Positions 1-13,320 of a DNA stretch of 64,000 bases are shown piece after piece. Location: positions 330,146 to 394,145 of the forward strand of contig NMRA01000422.1 of assembly GCA_002633005.1 (NCBI GenBank), written 5' to 3'. The notes under the pieces were generated by a model, which did no database searches, was not told the DNA's origin, and saw nothing but the letters and a program-made list of their open reading frames with translations. How positions within the stretch are numbered: position 1 is the stretch's first letter; each line of letters starts with the position of its first letter. This stretch comes from Phoronis australis. Taxonomy: Eukaryota > Phoronida > Phoronidae. The position numbers and the translations under genes were made by a program.

Positions 1-1103
1 CAGTGTTACCATGGTAACCGATATTGCAGTGTCGGTGCCGTTTTTACTGACATTGGTCACGAACCTATCATGTGATATCAAAATTGTTCAGAAACGATTC
101 TGTTTGAAGCAGAAACTGGAGTAGAAAATTTGGTCAAAAATGACTCATTCCACAGCAAGAAATTGCCTCATTTTGCCCCCAAGAACACTTCCCATGTATC
201 TCCTAAACCACCAAACTTTGTGGTGTCATACTTCACCCATTTTCTCTCATCCCTAATGTGATTTATCAGACTAAACATGGATCTGAATGGTTGACCCCCC
301 ACCTTGCCGCTTGTTGGCTGTACAGTGGTCGGTGGATCCGTGGACTGATACTTAACAGCATTAAATAAAATATTTACAAAGTTACAAAAATCCTCTTCAG
401 GGTACAGAAATATTGCTGTGAAGCTCGTTATTTTTCTTAAACCAGTTAGCCCATGTACTCCTCAGCACAACCAGAACACGTCAACCAATAGGAGGTGCTA
501 GTAGTCGTGTGCAGTTTTGGTTTCTTCAGTACCTCATCTCTTATAGAAGAACACAGACTTATTTAACTTCTTGAGATATCTTTTGTTCAGAAATCGAATG
601 GTGCGTAAAACATGAAAAGTATATCGCAACTACCATAACATGGTAATTCAAAAAAGAACAACTTAGCCCCTGAGTGACGTTTTAAATGATAGTGTAGTGA
701 CTCCTGTTAACTAAATTTAAGTCAACAAAATGTTTGAAAATTACTTAATAGATGCACTGCAAGCGATAAAAGTCGTGAATAACGTAACTGTTGTTTTAAA
801 AACATATATAACGAGCAGAAAGCAGTCATGCACTTGACTGGATATGGTTGTAAAGGGAAAGAAACACTATTCAAAACAGTGTTTATTTATTAAATCTTCT
901 CCAAAGTACCATGCAGTTGGTGACAACACTCACGAGTAAGTGAACGTCGGGCATGCAAAACTGTCGTGTTGAATAAGCGACGGGTTTCGAATAAGCGTCG
1001 GGTCAAACTATCTTTGAAAACTAAGCACAAGAGCGCTGATAGGCGACACTGATGTTTGTCCCATGCGGAAGTTGACAAACACTGTATCGAATAACCTTGA
1101 GTC
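1..1103. other. Upstream flank, no gene recognised
   Basis: This AT-rich sequence lies before the first MITE and about 500 bases upstream of exon 1 of the multi-CUB gene. Short open frames occur but none resembles a known protein or shows splice-like borders. A 14-base perfect palindrome (gttaccatggtaac) lies at 5-18. The promoter of the multi-CUB gene could lie here or in the next 500 bases, but I see no convincing TATA box or initiator. Confidence 0.4.
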
Positions 1104-1106
1104 ATG

Positions 1107-1354
1107 GGGCCTGTTCCAACAAAACTGACTTAGCTAAGACAAATCTTAAATTTTAGTTAATTTTAAAATAGAAGTTAAATTTGTCTCAAAACCAATTCAT
1201 AAAAGAGATTTTAAGTTTCACTTAAGAGTTTGATATAAATTTTGTCTTAATTTTGACTAACTGACCAAATGTGGAAGTTTCAAAGTTTGGAAGTTAAGAC
1301 AAATCTTTAACTTAAGTCAAAAATGAACTTAAGTCAGTTTCTTGGAACAGGCCC
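1107..1354. mobile_element. MITE (248 bp) with terminal inverted repeats
   Basis: The left end reads gggcctgttccaacaaaact and the right end is its near-perfect reverse complement (ttggaacaggccc preceded by a further paired stretch, taagtcagttt). The trinucleotide ATG sits directly outside both ends (1104-1106 and 1355-1357), as expected for a 3-bp target-site duplication. The interior is AT-rich, partly self-complementary and has no coding capacity. A 3-bp duplication fits PIF/Harbinger-type non-autonomous elements; the family is inference, while the inverted ends and flanking triplet are directly visible. Confidence 0.75.
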
Positions 1355-1622
1355 ATGATCCATGTTTTTTATCTACGTAGATAGCGTAATTACCGACCAG
1401 CCTATATACCTTGTATTTTGCAAAATGTTTACCTATGACTCAACAGTTAAACAGCTTTTTGGTACTTTGTCACGAGTAGGAAAATACTACTTCTAAAAAG
1501 ATAAGGAAATAAGGTCGTCTAGACTTACGAAGCGCCACACTGTGTATTTAACAATTAGTGCTATATGCCTAGACATGTTTTTTCCTCGTTGTAGCACTGC
1601 TTTCGTGACAAAGTTAAGTGTA

Positions 1623-1683
1623 ATGCGGACAGTTGCAGATTTTATAATCCTACTGGGACTGTTTGTGCCAAAAGAAGGACAAG
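1623..1683 (+). CDS. Multi-CUB protein, exon 1: signal peptide
   Basis: The ATG at 1623 opens MRTVADFIILLGLFVPKEGQ, a typical secretory signal peptide: short charged start, hydrophobic core FIILLGLFV, polar end. The exon stops one base into a glycine codon at a strong donor (aag|gtaagtg, intron from 1684), giving phase 1. The next exon in the window with CUB coding (19277) has a phase-1 acceptor, and joining them reads EGQ-GSECGG, which puts the first CUB cysteine three or four residues after the likely cleavage site. An upstream in-frame ATG at 1542 would add 27 residues before the hydrophobic core and is less likely as the start. The 5' UTR and any upstream exon are not defined. The link to exon 2 across a 17.6 kb intron rests on phase and sense, not on transcript data. 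Confidence 0.7.
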
Positions 1684-2797
1684 GTAAGTGTAGCGAAATT
1701 GGACGAATGTATTATCGGACGGTGTTCTTTCCCTTAAGAAGAAAGTCATCTCGTTAGTCGCCAAATATTATTATACATGTACAGCATGATCATGCTGTTC
1801 TCTCACAATTCTTTATTATGTATGATAGTGTAGATAGCGATGATTGAGTGGTAAGATTTAGATATAGACATCATCAGTGATCACGGATGTGATAGCACCG
1901 AGTGGTCAGATTTAGGTGCAGACCTCAGTGATCTAGATTATGATGAGCATATACCGCAAGGAAAACTTTCCTGGTATGTTTTCTGTAAAATTAAGCGGGT
2001 TATTTGTAAACAAATGTTTTTGTTTCTGTAAAACAAAAAGTAAAACTACTTGTTGAACCCTTTATAAATATCGAATTTGGATAAAATTTATATCACGATG
2101 AAGCCCATTTTTTAAAACACATTGCTCAAAATTTAGTTAGTATATGTTTACTAATGACTAAGTAATGAGGTTTTAATTAGGTGTAGTGGTTCTGACCTAG
2201 TAGTTCTGAGTGAAATACCCTCCGACTTCAAGTGGTTAGAGTGTACAACAATTGAAACTTATCAAATAAAGAGGTGAATTCAACTGACGAAAAGGAGGTC
2301 ATGCGATGGGAGCAATACCATAGTTGGATCCTAAGTGTAGTCGTCGTTTGCGAAAAAAGTAATACCCACGTATATTCTAGCATAATTTCTAAGAAACTGC
2401 AGCTATATTTCACGAGGCTAAAACCAAACAGGCATAAACTTTGAAGATTAAATTTCTTACATGTACCTCCACTGTGTCCAATCACTTGTGACTTCACTTC
2501 AAGCCGTTTTTGAGCGATCGATCAGCGGATATAATTTTTATGCATGCTAAATACGGATTGTTCTGAAACCCCTGAAAGAAGCATCGGCCCGTTTTCGGTG
2601 CTTCGGAGCTCAGCCTGCCGTTTCTCTCAGAAAAGGTGTGTTGTCCCTGATTCGATGATGTACGCATTGTTAATGGCGCGTTTGAAGCGTGTTACTGCTG
2701 CTAATTGTGGCGGTTTCTACAACTGTACAGACCCAGTGAAGCCGAAGGCGAGTCGATAAATCGACGGAGCCTAACCCGGCTTTGGTTAATGTAAGTG

Positions 2798-2872
2798 GCA
2801 GGTCGAGGGGATTATGGGACGAGGGGGTGGTGGGTCGAGGGGGTCCAGGTGTGTTGGGGTCGAGGGATGTTC
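2798..2872. repeat. G-rich gggtcgagg-type simple repeat
   Basis: Irregular tandem copies of a motif like gtcgaggggat / gtcgagggggtc occur here. The same motif recurs at 55915-56000, and its complement (cccacgacc-like) occurs near 4400 and 55080, at the borders of another dispersed repeat. Visible directly; function unknown. Confidence 0.6.
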
Positions 2873-3045
2873 AGAACACTCCACTAAATACTTTCGTCCA
2901 TTTCTTTAATTGGCTGTTGCTTTGGACATCACTCGTATCTAGGAAGTAACTTGTTTATCAGCTCTCTAAACTTTACCTCGGGTTCGAGCTTGTCACCCAA
3001 GGGGGAACGCACGCATTGTCAAACCCACGCCCTTAATCGCAAAAT

Positions 3046-3108
3046 TTCGTAGTAGAAGTAGTAGAGGTGGCGGTGGTGATAGTGGTGGTGGTGGTAGTAG
3101 CAGTATAT
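3046..3108. repeat. GTA/GGT trinucleotide-rich microsatellite
   Basis: An impure run of gta, gtg and ggt triplets (for example gtggtggtggtagtagcagt) lies in the first intron. Confidence 0.7.
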
Positions 3109-4397
3109 TTGTTTATTATCTGAGACGTGCCTAAATTTAAACAATTAATTCAGAATTAAAAAATGCACCCAATCCATTAAACTTATAAGTGACTGATTAC
3201 ATGGTAGTATACAAACACCTCTTACATTTATAAAGCTTCTTGAACAATAACAGAACACTCCCTGAATACAGTATACCTGTAGCTAATAAAAAACTAATCT
3301 TATCTATGTAGACCACACCCTTAACCCAAAACCGTTTAAACTTCAGATTGAAGAACCAAATTTGGCTCACTGGCAGTTTTGACACGCTGAATTTCACTGG
3401 CCTTGGTTGAGCACATTTTGTGGTAAAGGTCAAGGCCGACTCTCGAAAAACAAAATGGCTGATAAGTAACAGAATCAATGGTTGCTTGAGAGATGATAAC
3501 AAATTGTAAGGCAAGGCAATGGTACTTTATTAAATGTAAGTCTATCAAATTATATTGTAAACATGTTTTCCTCATAATGTTAAGACACCTCATTTTCATA
3601 AATCCTATATGGCAGCAAATATTAACTAACCAACTGCAGTTTTAACAAGAGCACCTATTTCGATATGGTGCAAAACTAATACGAAAACAACAAGGTTCTC
3701 TTACGAAAGATGAACTAAATTTATCTTTAATTTGAACAATTATTATGAAAATTGTCTGTCCAGTAGGTTGTCCGTTGTTGATCCTTGGCTATACTACCAT
3801 CCAAACCCCTCAGGACACGGGTTCTCATAGGTGGGCATCAGACTTTTAAGCCATATTCCAGCTTCGTACAAGCATTTGTTAACATATTTTATCAGAGCAG
3901 TCTGGGTAAGCGTTAGAATTCGCATGAGCCAAACTTTTCGGAAGAACACTCTCTTCGTAAAATGTAAGGTCTTGGCTGTTTTTGGCTTTACAATCCCATT
4001 GGATACATGTAAATTTCTTAATTGCTTTGAACTTTTAACTGTCGATGAGGAGTTACTGAAAGAAATTGATTGCACGGTACGAGAATGTATCAGGATAAGC
4101 TTTCCAATTCTTCCTTTTTCCATGCAACTGGTACATGTACGTTGTATTCAACACTACACAGAAATCGTACCCAAGCAGGTCAAAGGCACTACTGACGAAG
4201 AATTCCCGGGCGTTTTTTTTCCAGCTTTAACCACTACGAATAATAGAATTGCTGGCTGCAAAGCCTTAGGCTGATCAAAAACACCAAGAAAATGACGACA
4301 AAATCAGTATGTGCTGTAGTTCCCAGGATTCTTTGGTTATCTTTCATTAAAAGGTGTGCAATGTGCAAGCAGGATTATTCTAAAACCCTTATACACC

Positions 4398-4888
4398 AAC
4401 GGCCCTAGGACCCACGTCCCACAACCCCCTGGACACACGGCCTGTGGCAATAGATGTATCTTTATGCTTTTTACACATTTCATTATCATATTCCGTCGCT
4501 GAATGCCTTTGCCTTATGACGTAGCTACACGCCAATCTGCACTGGCTCAAGGCTGGTGGTTAAAAACAGACAATTGCTTAGAAACATGACCTGAAATAGT
4601 GAATTGTAAGCGTGCTAACGTTATCACGGAATTAGTTCTAAGAACGGCTACTAATGTTTTGTTCTAATAAACTTAGGGAGATAAATACGTTAACGTGACT
4701 GCACGTAATTTCACATTTTTATTGTTTGGTTTATGATGTATACTCGTTTAAAATACAACCATGTAACACTGAGATAAAGTTTTATTTGACAGTTTATTTT
4801 TTCAAACTGTACTTACTGAAGAAATCACATGTTCGACGGTTCGTTGAACTCTCCAAAAAACTTGAACCTGTCGTTGTCTGAAGAGCGG
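4398..4888 (+). repeat. Dispersed repeat A, copy 1
   Basis: This stretch matches 55062-55693 in the same orientation over several blocks: a C-rich start followed by tgtggcaa, then ttcat-att-cgtcgc, then ctggctcaa..ctggtg, then tttcacatttttatt.tttggtttatg, atactcgttta, and a closing gaa(c)ctgtc.tt block. The copies differ by many substitutions and indels, so they are old. No coding capacity or transposon ends can be defined from two copies. Confidence 0.65.
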
Positions 4889-7383
4889 TCAAGACTGGAG
4901 ATGACGGTTGAGCACAGTTCCATCAAGTGTTTAAAGTAAGTTGTGGCAGAAATACTAAGCGTGGGGAAGACATAATTCCAAATACTAAAGGAACCTTTGA
5001 AAGATGGCCCCAAATATCCATTGAAAAGAGCGATTCCATATTGCAAATGTCCATTAACATGCATACTCCTCAGTTTTAATAAATGTCCGATAAATTCCCA
5101 ATTTTGGTTTTATCCTAAAACGCTCCATCCGAATTTCCTAGACAATACTGAATATAATGCAATTCATGCCTTCGGATGCAAAACCATTATTCATGTTGCA
5201 AAAACTGAAACTACGTTTTAGTTCAGCTGACCAGGCCCTACAGCTGTACTAGATCAAGTAGGTCGTGTTCTGAGGTTGCCTTATTAAGAAGATCGCGTGT
5301 GAACTTGGGTCACCGGAGTAAACATGGAATTCCAAGTTCTTCAAAGCAATCTCCAATTTACGCAAGCTGACGTAATTCTGGGAATTAATACAAAAATGTA
5401 TTAAGTATCAAAAACCTACCCTTAAACTTCATTAACATTTGAAAGCGAATAAACACAATGCTTTACTTAATGTTTTGATCAGTCAAACGACCCCAAAGTT
5501 CCAGCTTGACACACACCCAATCTAGAAAACAAGTGTGATTTCCGTTCAAGCAACATCAACCAGTGAGCGATTCATCCTGGCAATAGGTTCTTAGTTTGAA
5601 GTGCTGTGCAAATGCGACGATTTAAGAGCATGTTCGCGAATGGACCAGGCAGAGGGTGATAAACGCTATGTCACAGATTCTCTTTATATTTTGTCTGTGG
5701 GATGGCCCTGGCCCCACTGACTCCAGACCACCTTTATTTTTTTTCAAAACGCCCCCTTTTGGTTTCCATGGATACTATTTGTTTCCGACAAGTTTTCAGC
5801 GTGGCGTCAGTTCAGTTTTAGTAAAATTCCGACAGTTACGTTACGCAGTGGAAGTAACGTTGAAATATTGAACCTGTGTTATTGATCAGGTGTGACCTTC
5901 GACTACTTTATTCATGAAAATTTAAAAGATTTCGATAATTTTTTGTCTGTTTTTAGAGCCGCATAAGATGAGTACTTTTAGTGATTTTTGAAACTGTCAA
6001 AATTGGCTAAATTCGTATCCCGATATCTCAGCTGGCACAGGTTTCGGAACATTTTAGTGCCATACAATGTGTTGAGCTATTTTAGGTCTACAAAATAAGA
6101 CAAAAAAATTTCCTGGCGCGAACGGATTTCATGTCATTTGAAGTCAAAAATGACTGGTGGTTACGCCATTTCACCACAATGAGTAATGCCGACAAACGTC
6201 AACAAAAAGTGAACATTTGTTAATAGTTGCCCAGCAAACGGCGAATCAATTTATCATTCATCAAATTTCGTATTTTCTAGGCACCGAGGGTACACTACTT
6301 TATTTCTAAAAAGTGCTCGTAGTCATGGAATTAGGATACTTACTACGCAAATAGCAGTAGTTTTGGCAGGACACCTTTTGCGAGAGTCGAAATTCAAATC
6401 TCACTGGTTTCACAAAGCACAGTAATCTTATTTGCACTGCTAAAAACAAAAAAAAAACGCCGACAAATCATTTTCATAACATTTTCCTTCAAAAATCGTG
6501 TTGCCCTCTCCCCACTTGCGACGTTCCAAATCTTACAGTGTTGTATGAACAAGATCATTTATGGTTTTATCTGTGATTGTCCTGTTTACAAAGATGCTTA
6601 CTGTGGGTTAGCTGTGGAGTGTGTCTGAACAAACATTTCTTGAAGAATCTTCAAGTGGTTTTGATGCAGGGCGTTGAAAGCGGAGGACAGTGTCAAGGTG
6701 AAAGATTCATTGGCAATTGCAGGCAAGGCAAATGCAAAACCACTGGTCAGAGTCATTCTGTGGATGTTATACAGTGTATAGCCGCCAATGTCACAATAAC
6801 TTCACTTTTGAAGTGGTATGGCTGGCTAATGTTATCATTTTGTCTTCTGGGCGCATTTTGCTGTGATTGACACAAGTGAAAAATGGGAGACTTTCAAGTA
6901 GCAATGGGGGATGACTACATGTAACCAGCTACCAGTGAGAAGATACTTCACCTGCGCAGTGGGAGGCACAGAGGAACGTACTTGAATAAGTGTGTGTGAC
7001 TAGTTGTGAGAAGTCTAAAGAGTGAATTCATATTACTTCCCAGTCCTCCAGAGGGCAAAGGTACATGTATCCTGTTCCAGGTGATCAGCTGTTACTTGAC
7101 TATATAAATGCTTCATGTTGGAAGCATGATCCACTGCAGAGGTCATGTGAAAGAAGTGAGGATGATAAAGGCTGCTTTCAGTATAAAGTCCATAAGTACA
7201 CGACAAGTATTGTATTGTAGCTCATGTTTTCCATGACTTCTCAGCAGACAAACAATATACAGCATATAAACTTTGAAACTCAGTTCAAAATATAACTTCA
7301 TGCACATTGGGTTGTAACTGCTAATTAGTCTTCAAGGTGCTTTAATAGCAAGACTACCAACTTTCTAAGGTAAAATCACATCA
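4889..7383. other. First-intron sequence, nothing recognised
   Basis: No protein family, RNA gene or complete transposon is recognisable. The stretch 6014-6120 shows moderate similarity to the reverse complement of 10130-10235 (shared tatctcagctggcaca and a closing ctggcgc block), suggesting a weak dispersed repeat. Confidence 0.35.
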
Positions 7384-7960
7384 GAGATATCTAAATGTGG
7401 TATTTGATCTAAGTGCTAATGGACTGGCTCAAATAGGAGACTCCTATGTTAGTTGTTCAAAATACAGGTGATCTCGCTTACATGTACCTCCTCATCCCAT
7501 ACGTAACTCCCCAGTCTATATATACAATTTTGGACCACTTTAAAGTAAAAAGTGACATTTAATGCGATCAGAATCTGGTTTAACACTCATTGCCTGGTTA
7601 ATTTATACAAACTACCATGGAAAACACGAGATGTCTAAATGTGTTAAAAGATCTAAATACCAGTGAATTGGCTCAAACATGACACTCCTGATGTTAACAA
7701 TTCAGAATACAGGTGACCTCGGCACCTCCCTTAACTCATCATCACATACCGTACAAATAACTCTCATTCTGCAAAAACAATGTTGGAACAGATTAAAGTG
7801 AAAATGATATTTAATGTGACTGTAATCTGGTTTAATTAACACTGGTCATCCAGTTAAGTGGTACAAAGTAGCATGGAAAAACGAGATATGCAAATGTGTT
7901 CTTTGATCTAAATGCCAGTGAATTGGTTCAAGTATGCCTAAGTCACTACCTTTCCTTAAG
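7384..7960. repeat. Degenerate tandem repeat, period about 245-255 bp
   Basis: The block gagatat.taaatgtg.t....gatctaa.tgc.a.tg..tgg.tcaa recurs at about 7384, 7628 and 7883, and the text between (…aatacaggtgac/tctcg…, …ggtttaa.ac…) is repeated too. About 2.3 degenerate copies are visible. Non-coding; function unknown. Confidence 0.7.
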
Positions 7961-10900
7961 CTTGTACATAAGTTAACACTCAGATAAGGCTTCGCTTTTT
8001 AGTTAAGAGAGACTGAGTGTAATATGAATTTGAAAGATGAAAACTGAAATACCAGCATCTTTAAATAAATTGGACAGCAAAGTTTCAACCAGAACACTGA
8101 CTAAACATCCTAAATTTTACTGACAAAATCACAGCAAGTGCTGCTATATTGCATTTTACATTTATCTCAGTTTCTACAATATCACATCAATAACAACTGG
8201 TTAAATCACTCAGACAACCCAACAGATTGTATAATGTTCGAACAAAGATGAAATCTGGAGTATTACTGGACATCACTGACTGTCAAGTTCATTATCTCCC
8301 TCATTTGACCATTTTCCAGCGTAGTTCAAGGCAGCCAAGCGTGAAAAGAAACCTTTATCCTGTTGTAGTGTCAGCCAGCCTTCCTCCCAAAACTGCTCAT
8401 CCGTCTTCATCGCCTGTGCAGTTTTTGCGGGGTCTGCTTTGTTGCTCTACTTTCTGAAAAATGACAGGCAGGTTGTAACACTCTTGAATTATACACTTTT
8501 TGCAGAACTTTGCCGAGCCCAGCCACTACACAGGTGTGACTGCCGCTGAGTGGCATGATCCAATGATTTTAGTTGAGATAATTCATTTGACCCATGGAGT
8601 GTTATATGTAAAACGACCACAAATACAACAAGAAAAAAACACTGTGGGTACTTGATTTATTTTTGCCAGTTTGATTGGATTCCTTTGGACATCAAATGAA
8701 TATCATATCCAGACAACAAATGTCAACATAGTGGTACTCATAAAACATAACGACACGCTATGATTTCCAGAATTACATAATTCACTGACAGCTGAAGTGA
8801 AAAGAAATTCCAGCGTGCAGGGTGTCAGTTAAAATTGGAATTTGTAATGCTATAACTACAGCATTCATCAATATATCTATAGAAAAATACTTCCTGTAAT
8901 GAACTAAAAAGAAGACGCATAACAATATCAGTTGTTGAAAAGTGAAAGTCAATGAGATATTGCATTTTCCGCTTGCAACAAGTACAGGTCACTAGGTGCA
9001 CATAATCTCAGACTAAACTTACAACTAACACAAGAGGCTACTAGTAAGTGGACTGAATAGCTCTAGGCTTGCCTAGACTCCAACAACGGCGACAGGGCAG
9101 GTATATCACTGATTTGCCCTTAGGAACACAAGACTGTTAATCAGTTGTTTACAGTGATGCAGGCATAGGACTACTAAATTTCACCAGTGTGTACAATAAA
9201 AAGCTCTGTCTATACTACATGTTCAAAAACAAGTACTGTTGTTACATTTTTGTGGTACATGCATGGTCCCACAGTTTGTGATCTTCCTGAAAGGAGGGAT
9301 CAGTAACTTGCCTTGCAGGGTACTGTATTAGAATAACATCTGTTGTTTCTAGCGGTGCTAACTGGTTCTTGAATCATGTATCCACAAAACTGACTATTAC
9401 CGCCACAATGCTATCGTGATAACCTCAAATTCAAACAAAGCAGTAGTAGTACTCACCAGATCCAACAGGAAAGAACACAAATGCATTGACATTGTTGAGT
9501 TCCTGTGAAAGTAAGTTGACTTTAGACATTTCAACCAGCATCCCCACTTCAGGCTTGGCACGCGAGCTACCACTAATGAAATGGGTGTTTGCAGAGTCTA
9601 CATGGTTTCCACAGAATTCCAAGATGAGCCCGGTGTCTTGCCCTTGCCTTGGACGCAGTCACACAGGCGTGACACGGGTCCGGTGAACACGCATATGTAA
9701 ATTGTCCGACTCTCGCCAAAATCAGTTGCCGCACAGTCTGTAGGTGCGGTGGTTTGCTACTCACTTTATGCCGCATCAAGATTTCACACATGTGCAGAGG
9801 ACATTCTTTTGAGGTTCCATACACTTCATCACACTCCATCATACTAGCAGATAACACAGCAAGTCAGGATTAACCATTTTGCCACCACTAAAGTGACACC
9901 TGTTGTTGGACACTGGGTTCACGAAAAACGCGGAATTTTAATTAAAAAGGAAAAATACCTTAAACAATTGCGCCTGACTTAATGAAACTTAACTAAATAT
10001 TAATAAATCAACTTTTGAATCAAAACTATGCACTTTACTGGTGTTGTAATGTTCCAAACAGGTATCGGTATTGAAGGTAATTTCTACTCAGGTGGTTGTA
10101 GCAATCTTGCAATTTGTATAGAAAAATGTTCAGCGCCAGAAAATTTTATTGTACTAATCAACAGCAATAAGATAGAAACGTCTTGTGTAAAAGTCTGATG
10201 TTGGTCAGTGTTGTGCCAGCTGAGATATACGGGCTCAAAGTGTGGCGAAATTGCAATGCCTTGTTAACCTCTGACCCCTCTATATTTTATGCATGAAATT
10301 TTTAACTTAGCGGCAGAGTTAATGAGTATTTCTTAACATCTTTGTAAAGCCAAAGACTCGCTTTATTTAAAAATTACAAACAGATAATGATCTCGTGCGC
10401 TGATATTTTTTATTGTGCAGTGCAAATAAGGCATTTTCGGCGAGTTCATTGCATGGCATACCCCCAAAATAGAGGCTCCCTGATTTCTCCCCCTTAAACA
10501 AGGTAAAATGAGATTGGACTTCACTGTTTTGTTTATCATCCCAAAGGTAACTAAAATGCATAGTATGGTTCAATTCGGTGACATTGGGTTTATCACCCCT
10601 CTGGGCATTTTTGCCTGCTGTGAGCCGTACTTCACTCTTAAGAAGTAATATTAAAAGGACATCGGACGGAGACGATTACCGAGAAGTTAGAAAGTGACTA
10701 TTCACAGAGGCTGGGGGATCAGTGGCGGGTTTAAGGGGGGCCAAGGGGAACATGGCACTCCTAAAATTCTCCCAGATTCCATTTAGCAGTACGGGGTGCG
10801 ATGTCTGACCGGCAAATTCCTGGCCTCTCCTAACTCAAAAGCCTAGGTCCGCCCCAGGGGATAGCCTAAATACATTGTATCTCGATACATGTACATGTAC

Positions 10901-13320
10901 ATTCAAAATACGGATTAAGAGGGCATTTCGTTATACAAACTATCACTATTGGTGTGCAGGACAACGTCGCACGGAAGTGTACGAACGTTGTATCGAACGA
11001 GCTTGCTGTAAACAACGTCAGTAGTCAATCACACACTGAAAAACTTTGAAAGTCGAACTGAGGTAACCCATTTCTGGCACCCGCTGTAGATGCCTATTAA
11101 TTATCCACCGCGGGCACCTTTGCGTCAGGGAATACTTCAGAATTAGGCGAGTTTAAGTGTGTGAAACTTTCAAACAAAAAAGGTTGCCTTTGAAATGAGT
11201 ATTGTAAAGTATTAGTGGAGATTCATTGTTTTAGTCAGTTATACTGCATTGCAAAAGTCTCAATTATTTCAACTGCTTACAATCCAGCTGTGGGTCGATC
11301 GCCAAAATCTGAAATTATTTCAGAGATGGATGTACCCCGAGTTTGCCATACCCATGAATTATTCAAGTTTGCATGAAAGCGCCATGTCTACATAATGCAC
11401 ATCAGCCAATAGCTAACATTATTTCGAAATCCTAAGTTCGGAGAACAATTTCTCGTCCTCACTAAAGTTTTAGTAGTAAAATGGCACATTCTATCAGAAA
11501 GATAATAATTGCCTTCATTTGATACAGCACACCTATTATTTCCGTGGACCGTTAGCTAGCGTCGGTGCAATTGAGCATAAAAACCTCAAAATCATTGCAC
11601 GGCGACTATTGGATGTGTTCAGACGGTCAGAACCAAAGGATGACAAATTTAATTGTTCTTCCTAGACGGCTATAGCAAGTACTTGTTTCTTTTCTATCTT
11701 CAACAGTTGTAGGTTGATTCTATTGAAATATGAATCACGCCGTTCTCCGAATAAGATAAAAAGGAAGTAAACAAATGAATGAAAAACTGCAACACATGCA
11801 TGAAAAATAGCGCGATGAAAAAATATAAATTTTCATACTAAGTAGCATTTCAGTTTATTTACAGCTGTTTCTACTGTAACTAGACACTTGGTTGACTGTG
11901 CAGAGTTGTTTTGAAAACTGTTCCTTGAGACAGTCAGTGAGACGAGTACCCTCCGATCTTCAGTTATCGAATAGCACACACGGTCGATGCTTATTCGTCT
12001 GCCTGTGCAGGTTCGGCCCAACGTCGACATCAATTTTACTCCCCTCCATCATCAGTTAACATCCAGTCTACCTCTGCTCCTACGCATGCCTTCCTCGACA
12101 TACTGTACAAGCTGCACATTTCCCTCAAATGGAAAATGCAACCGTGGCCTTCGATATGAACCTATCAGTAGCGAATTGAAGTAGCAATTAGTGCAACTTC
12201 TTTGAGTGCATGTTTGCGTGTATCTTATAAGGGACAGATAATTTGAAAACTGCATTGAGATGACAGAGTTTATATTTCATCCTTTTGAAAAGTAGTAAAT
12301 CTGACGATGTTTTCCAGAATTTCTCGCGATTTTCAAAGTGAACTACTCTCACGTTAGCCTTTCCGATAAATAAATTTGTCCCAACTGCTTAAGGGTATTT
12401 TTATGAGTTTTCGCGTTCCATGCCTCTTTGATAAAGACTTCTGTGAGCTCACTTTCCCGGTCACAACTAATTCACCCCTCTCACCCACCGATGCCAGTTT
12501 CGCCAGTCCCCAAGTCTATTAGAATTTTTCCCAATCCTCGTGATTTTCTTGCAGTTAACAAGGGATTCATGGTCCCTTAGTACACCTTGATCTGTGCTGT
12601 TATAAAGTAAGGCAATCAACAGAATTAACATTTGTCCTGGCATAAATATTACGGTCATTTTGAATTGTACAGAATCTGAGTCTTAAATCGTAGTTGCTCG
12701 ACCAGAAAAATCCTAGAAAGCATCCATGTTCGCAGTTTACGTGGATTTGATAAAACAATCCTCAATATAGCCAATACTTAGTTCTGTAGACTATTTAAGG
12801 GTTGTTTAGTTACCGTCAACCCTCAATGTTGCACATGAAAGTAGTAGGTTCGTGACGGCTTGCTTGTTCCCTGCGTGTCTGCTAATGGGTAGAGAACACG
12901 CAGGAATCATTTAATTTTTCTCGAGTGTAAATGCGGATATAGCTTCTGATCTGTTGTACAGACAAATCGGTGCTTAATCCATTTGAAATAAATTTGAATC
13001 TGAAAGTTAGGGTAATGCCTTTTCGGAGTGCATTTTTCTACTGTCGCTAACATTTGTTTATGTTGCTGTCCACTTGTAGTTACACAGTATGAATAACACA
13101 CTGGTTACAATGTACATCGGCCAGATGTGTGTGCATTGTATGTGCTTCAATACCCATCTTCCGTGAACTTGTTAGTGGTAAGTCAACGTCCTTTCAGCGG
13201 AAACATGATTGGCTTCACATTCCCTTTCTTCTCTGCAATGTGAGATTTCTGAATGGTGTACCTTAGTGTCCGCTTATAGCAATCACTCAACAGACCATAT
13301 TCGAAAAAGCTAATAACTTA
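7961..13320. other. First-intron sequence, nothing recognised
   Basis: This stretch has many short open frames on both strands but no recognisable domain, splice-compatible CUB exon or transposon end. A cysteine-containing open frame at 9573-9857 (-) and others of 60-70 codons are not supported by any motif I know. Confidence 0.35.

Larger units (their letters stand above)
1684..4397. other. First-intron sequence, no gene recognised
   Basis: This is the start of the long first intron. It holds a G-rich repeat at 2798-2872, a GTA/GGT-rich microsatellite near 3046-3108 and short open frames without recognisable domains. An open frame of 147 codons at 3831-4274 (+) and one of 109 codons on the other strand over the same bases have no family I can name. 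Confidence 0.4.

Noticed and set aside
1855-1984. Acidic open stretch (TEWSDLGADLSDLDYDE) after exon 1
   Set aside because: No start codon, no splice acceptor that fits, and no family I can name with confidence; resembles acidic N-termini of some transposases but too short to say.
3794-4274. Overlapping open frames of 147 (+) and 109 (-) codons
   Set aside because: No recognisable domain on either strand and no splice or repeat evidence; overlapping open frames are common by chance at this length.
6577-6870. Cysteine-containing 97-codon frame as a possible EGF-like exon of the multi-CUB gene
   Set aside because: Cysteine spacing does not match EGF, sushi or other common modules, and exon 1 already joins exon 2 in phase.
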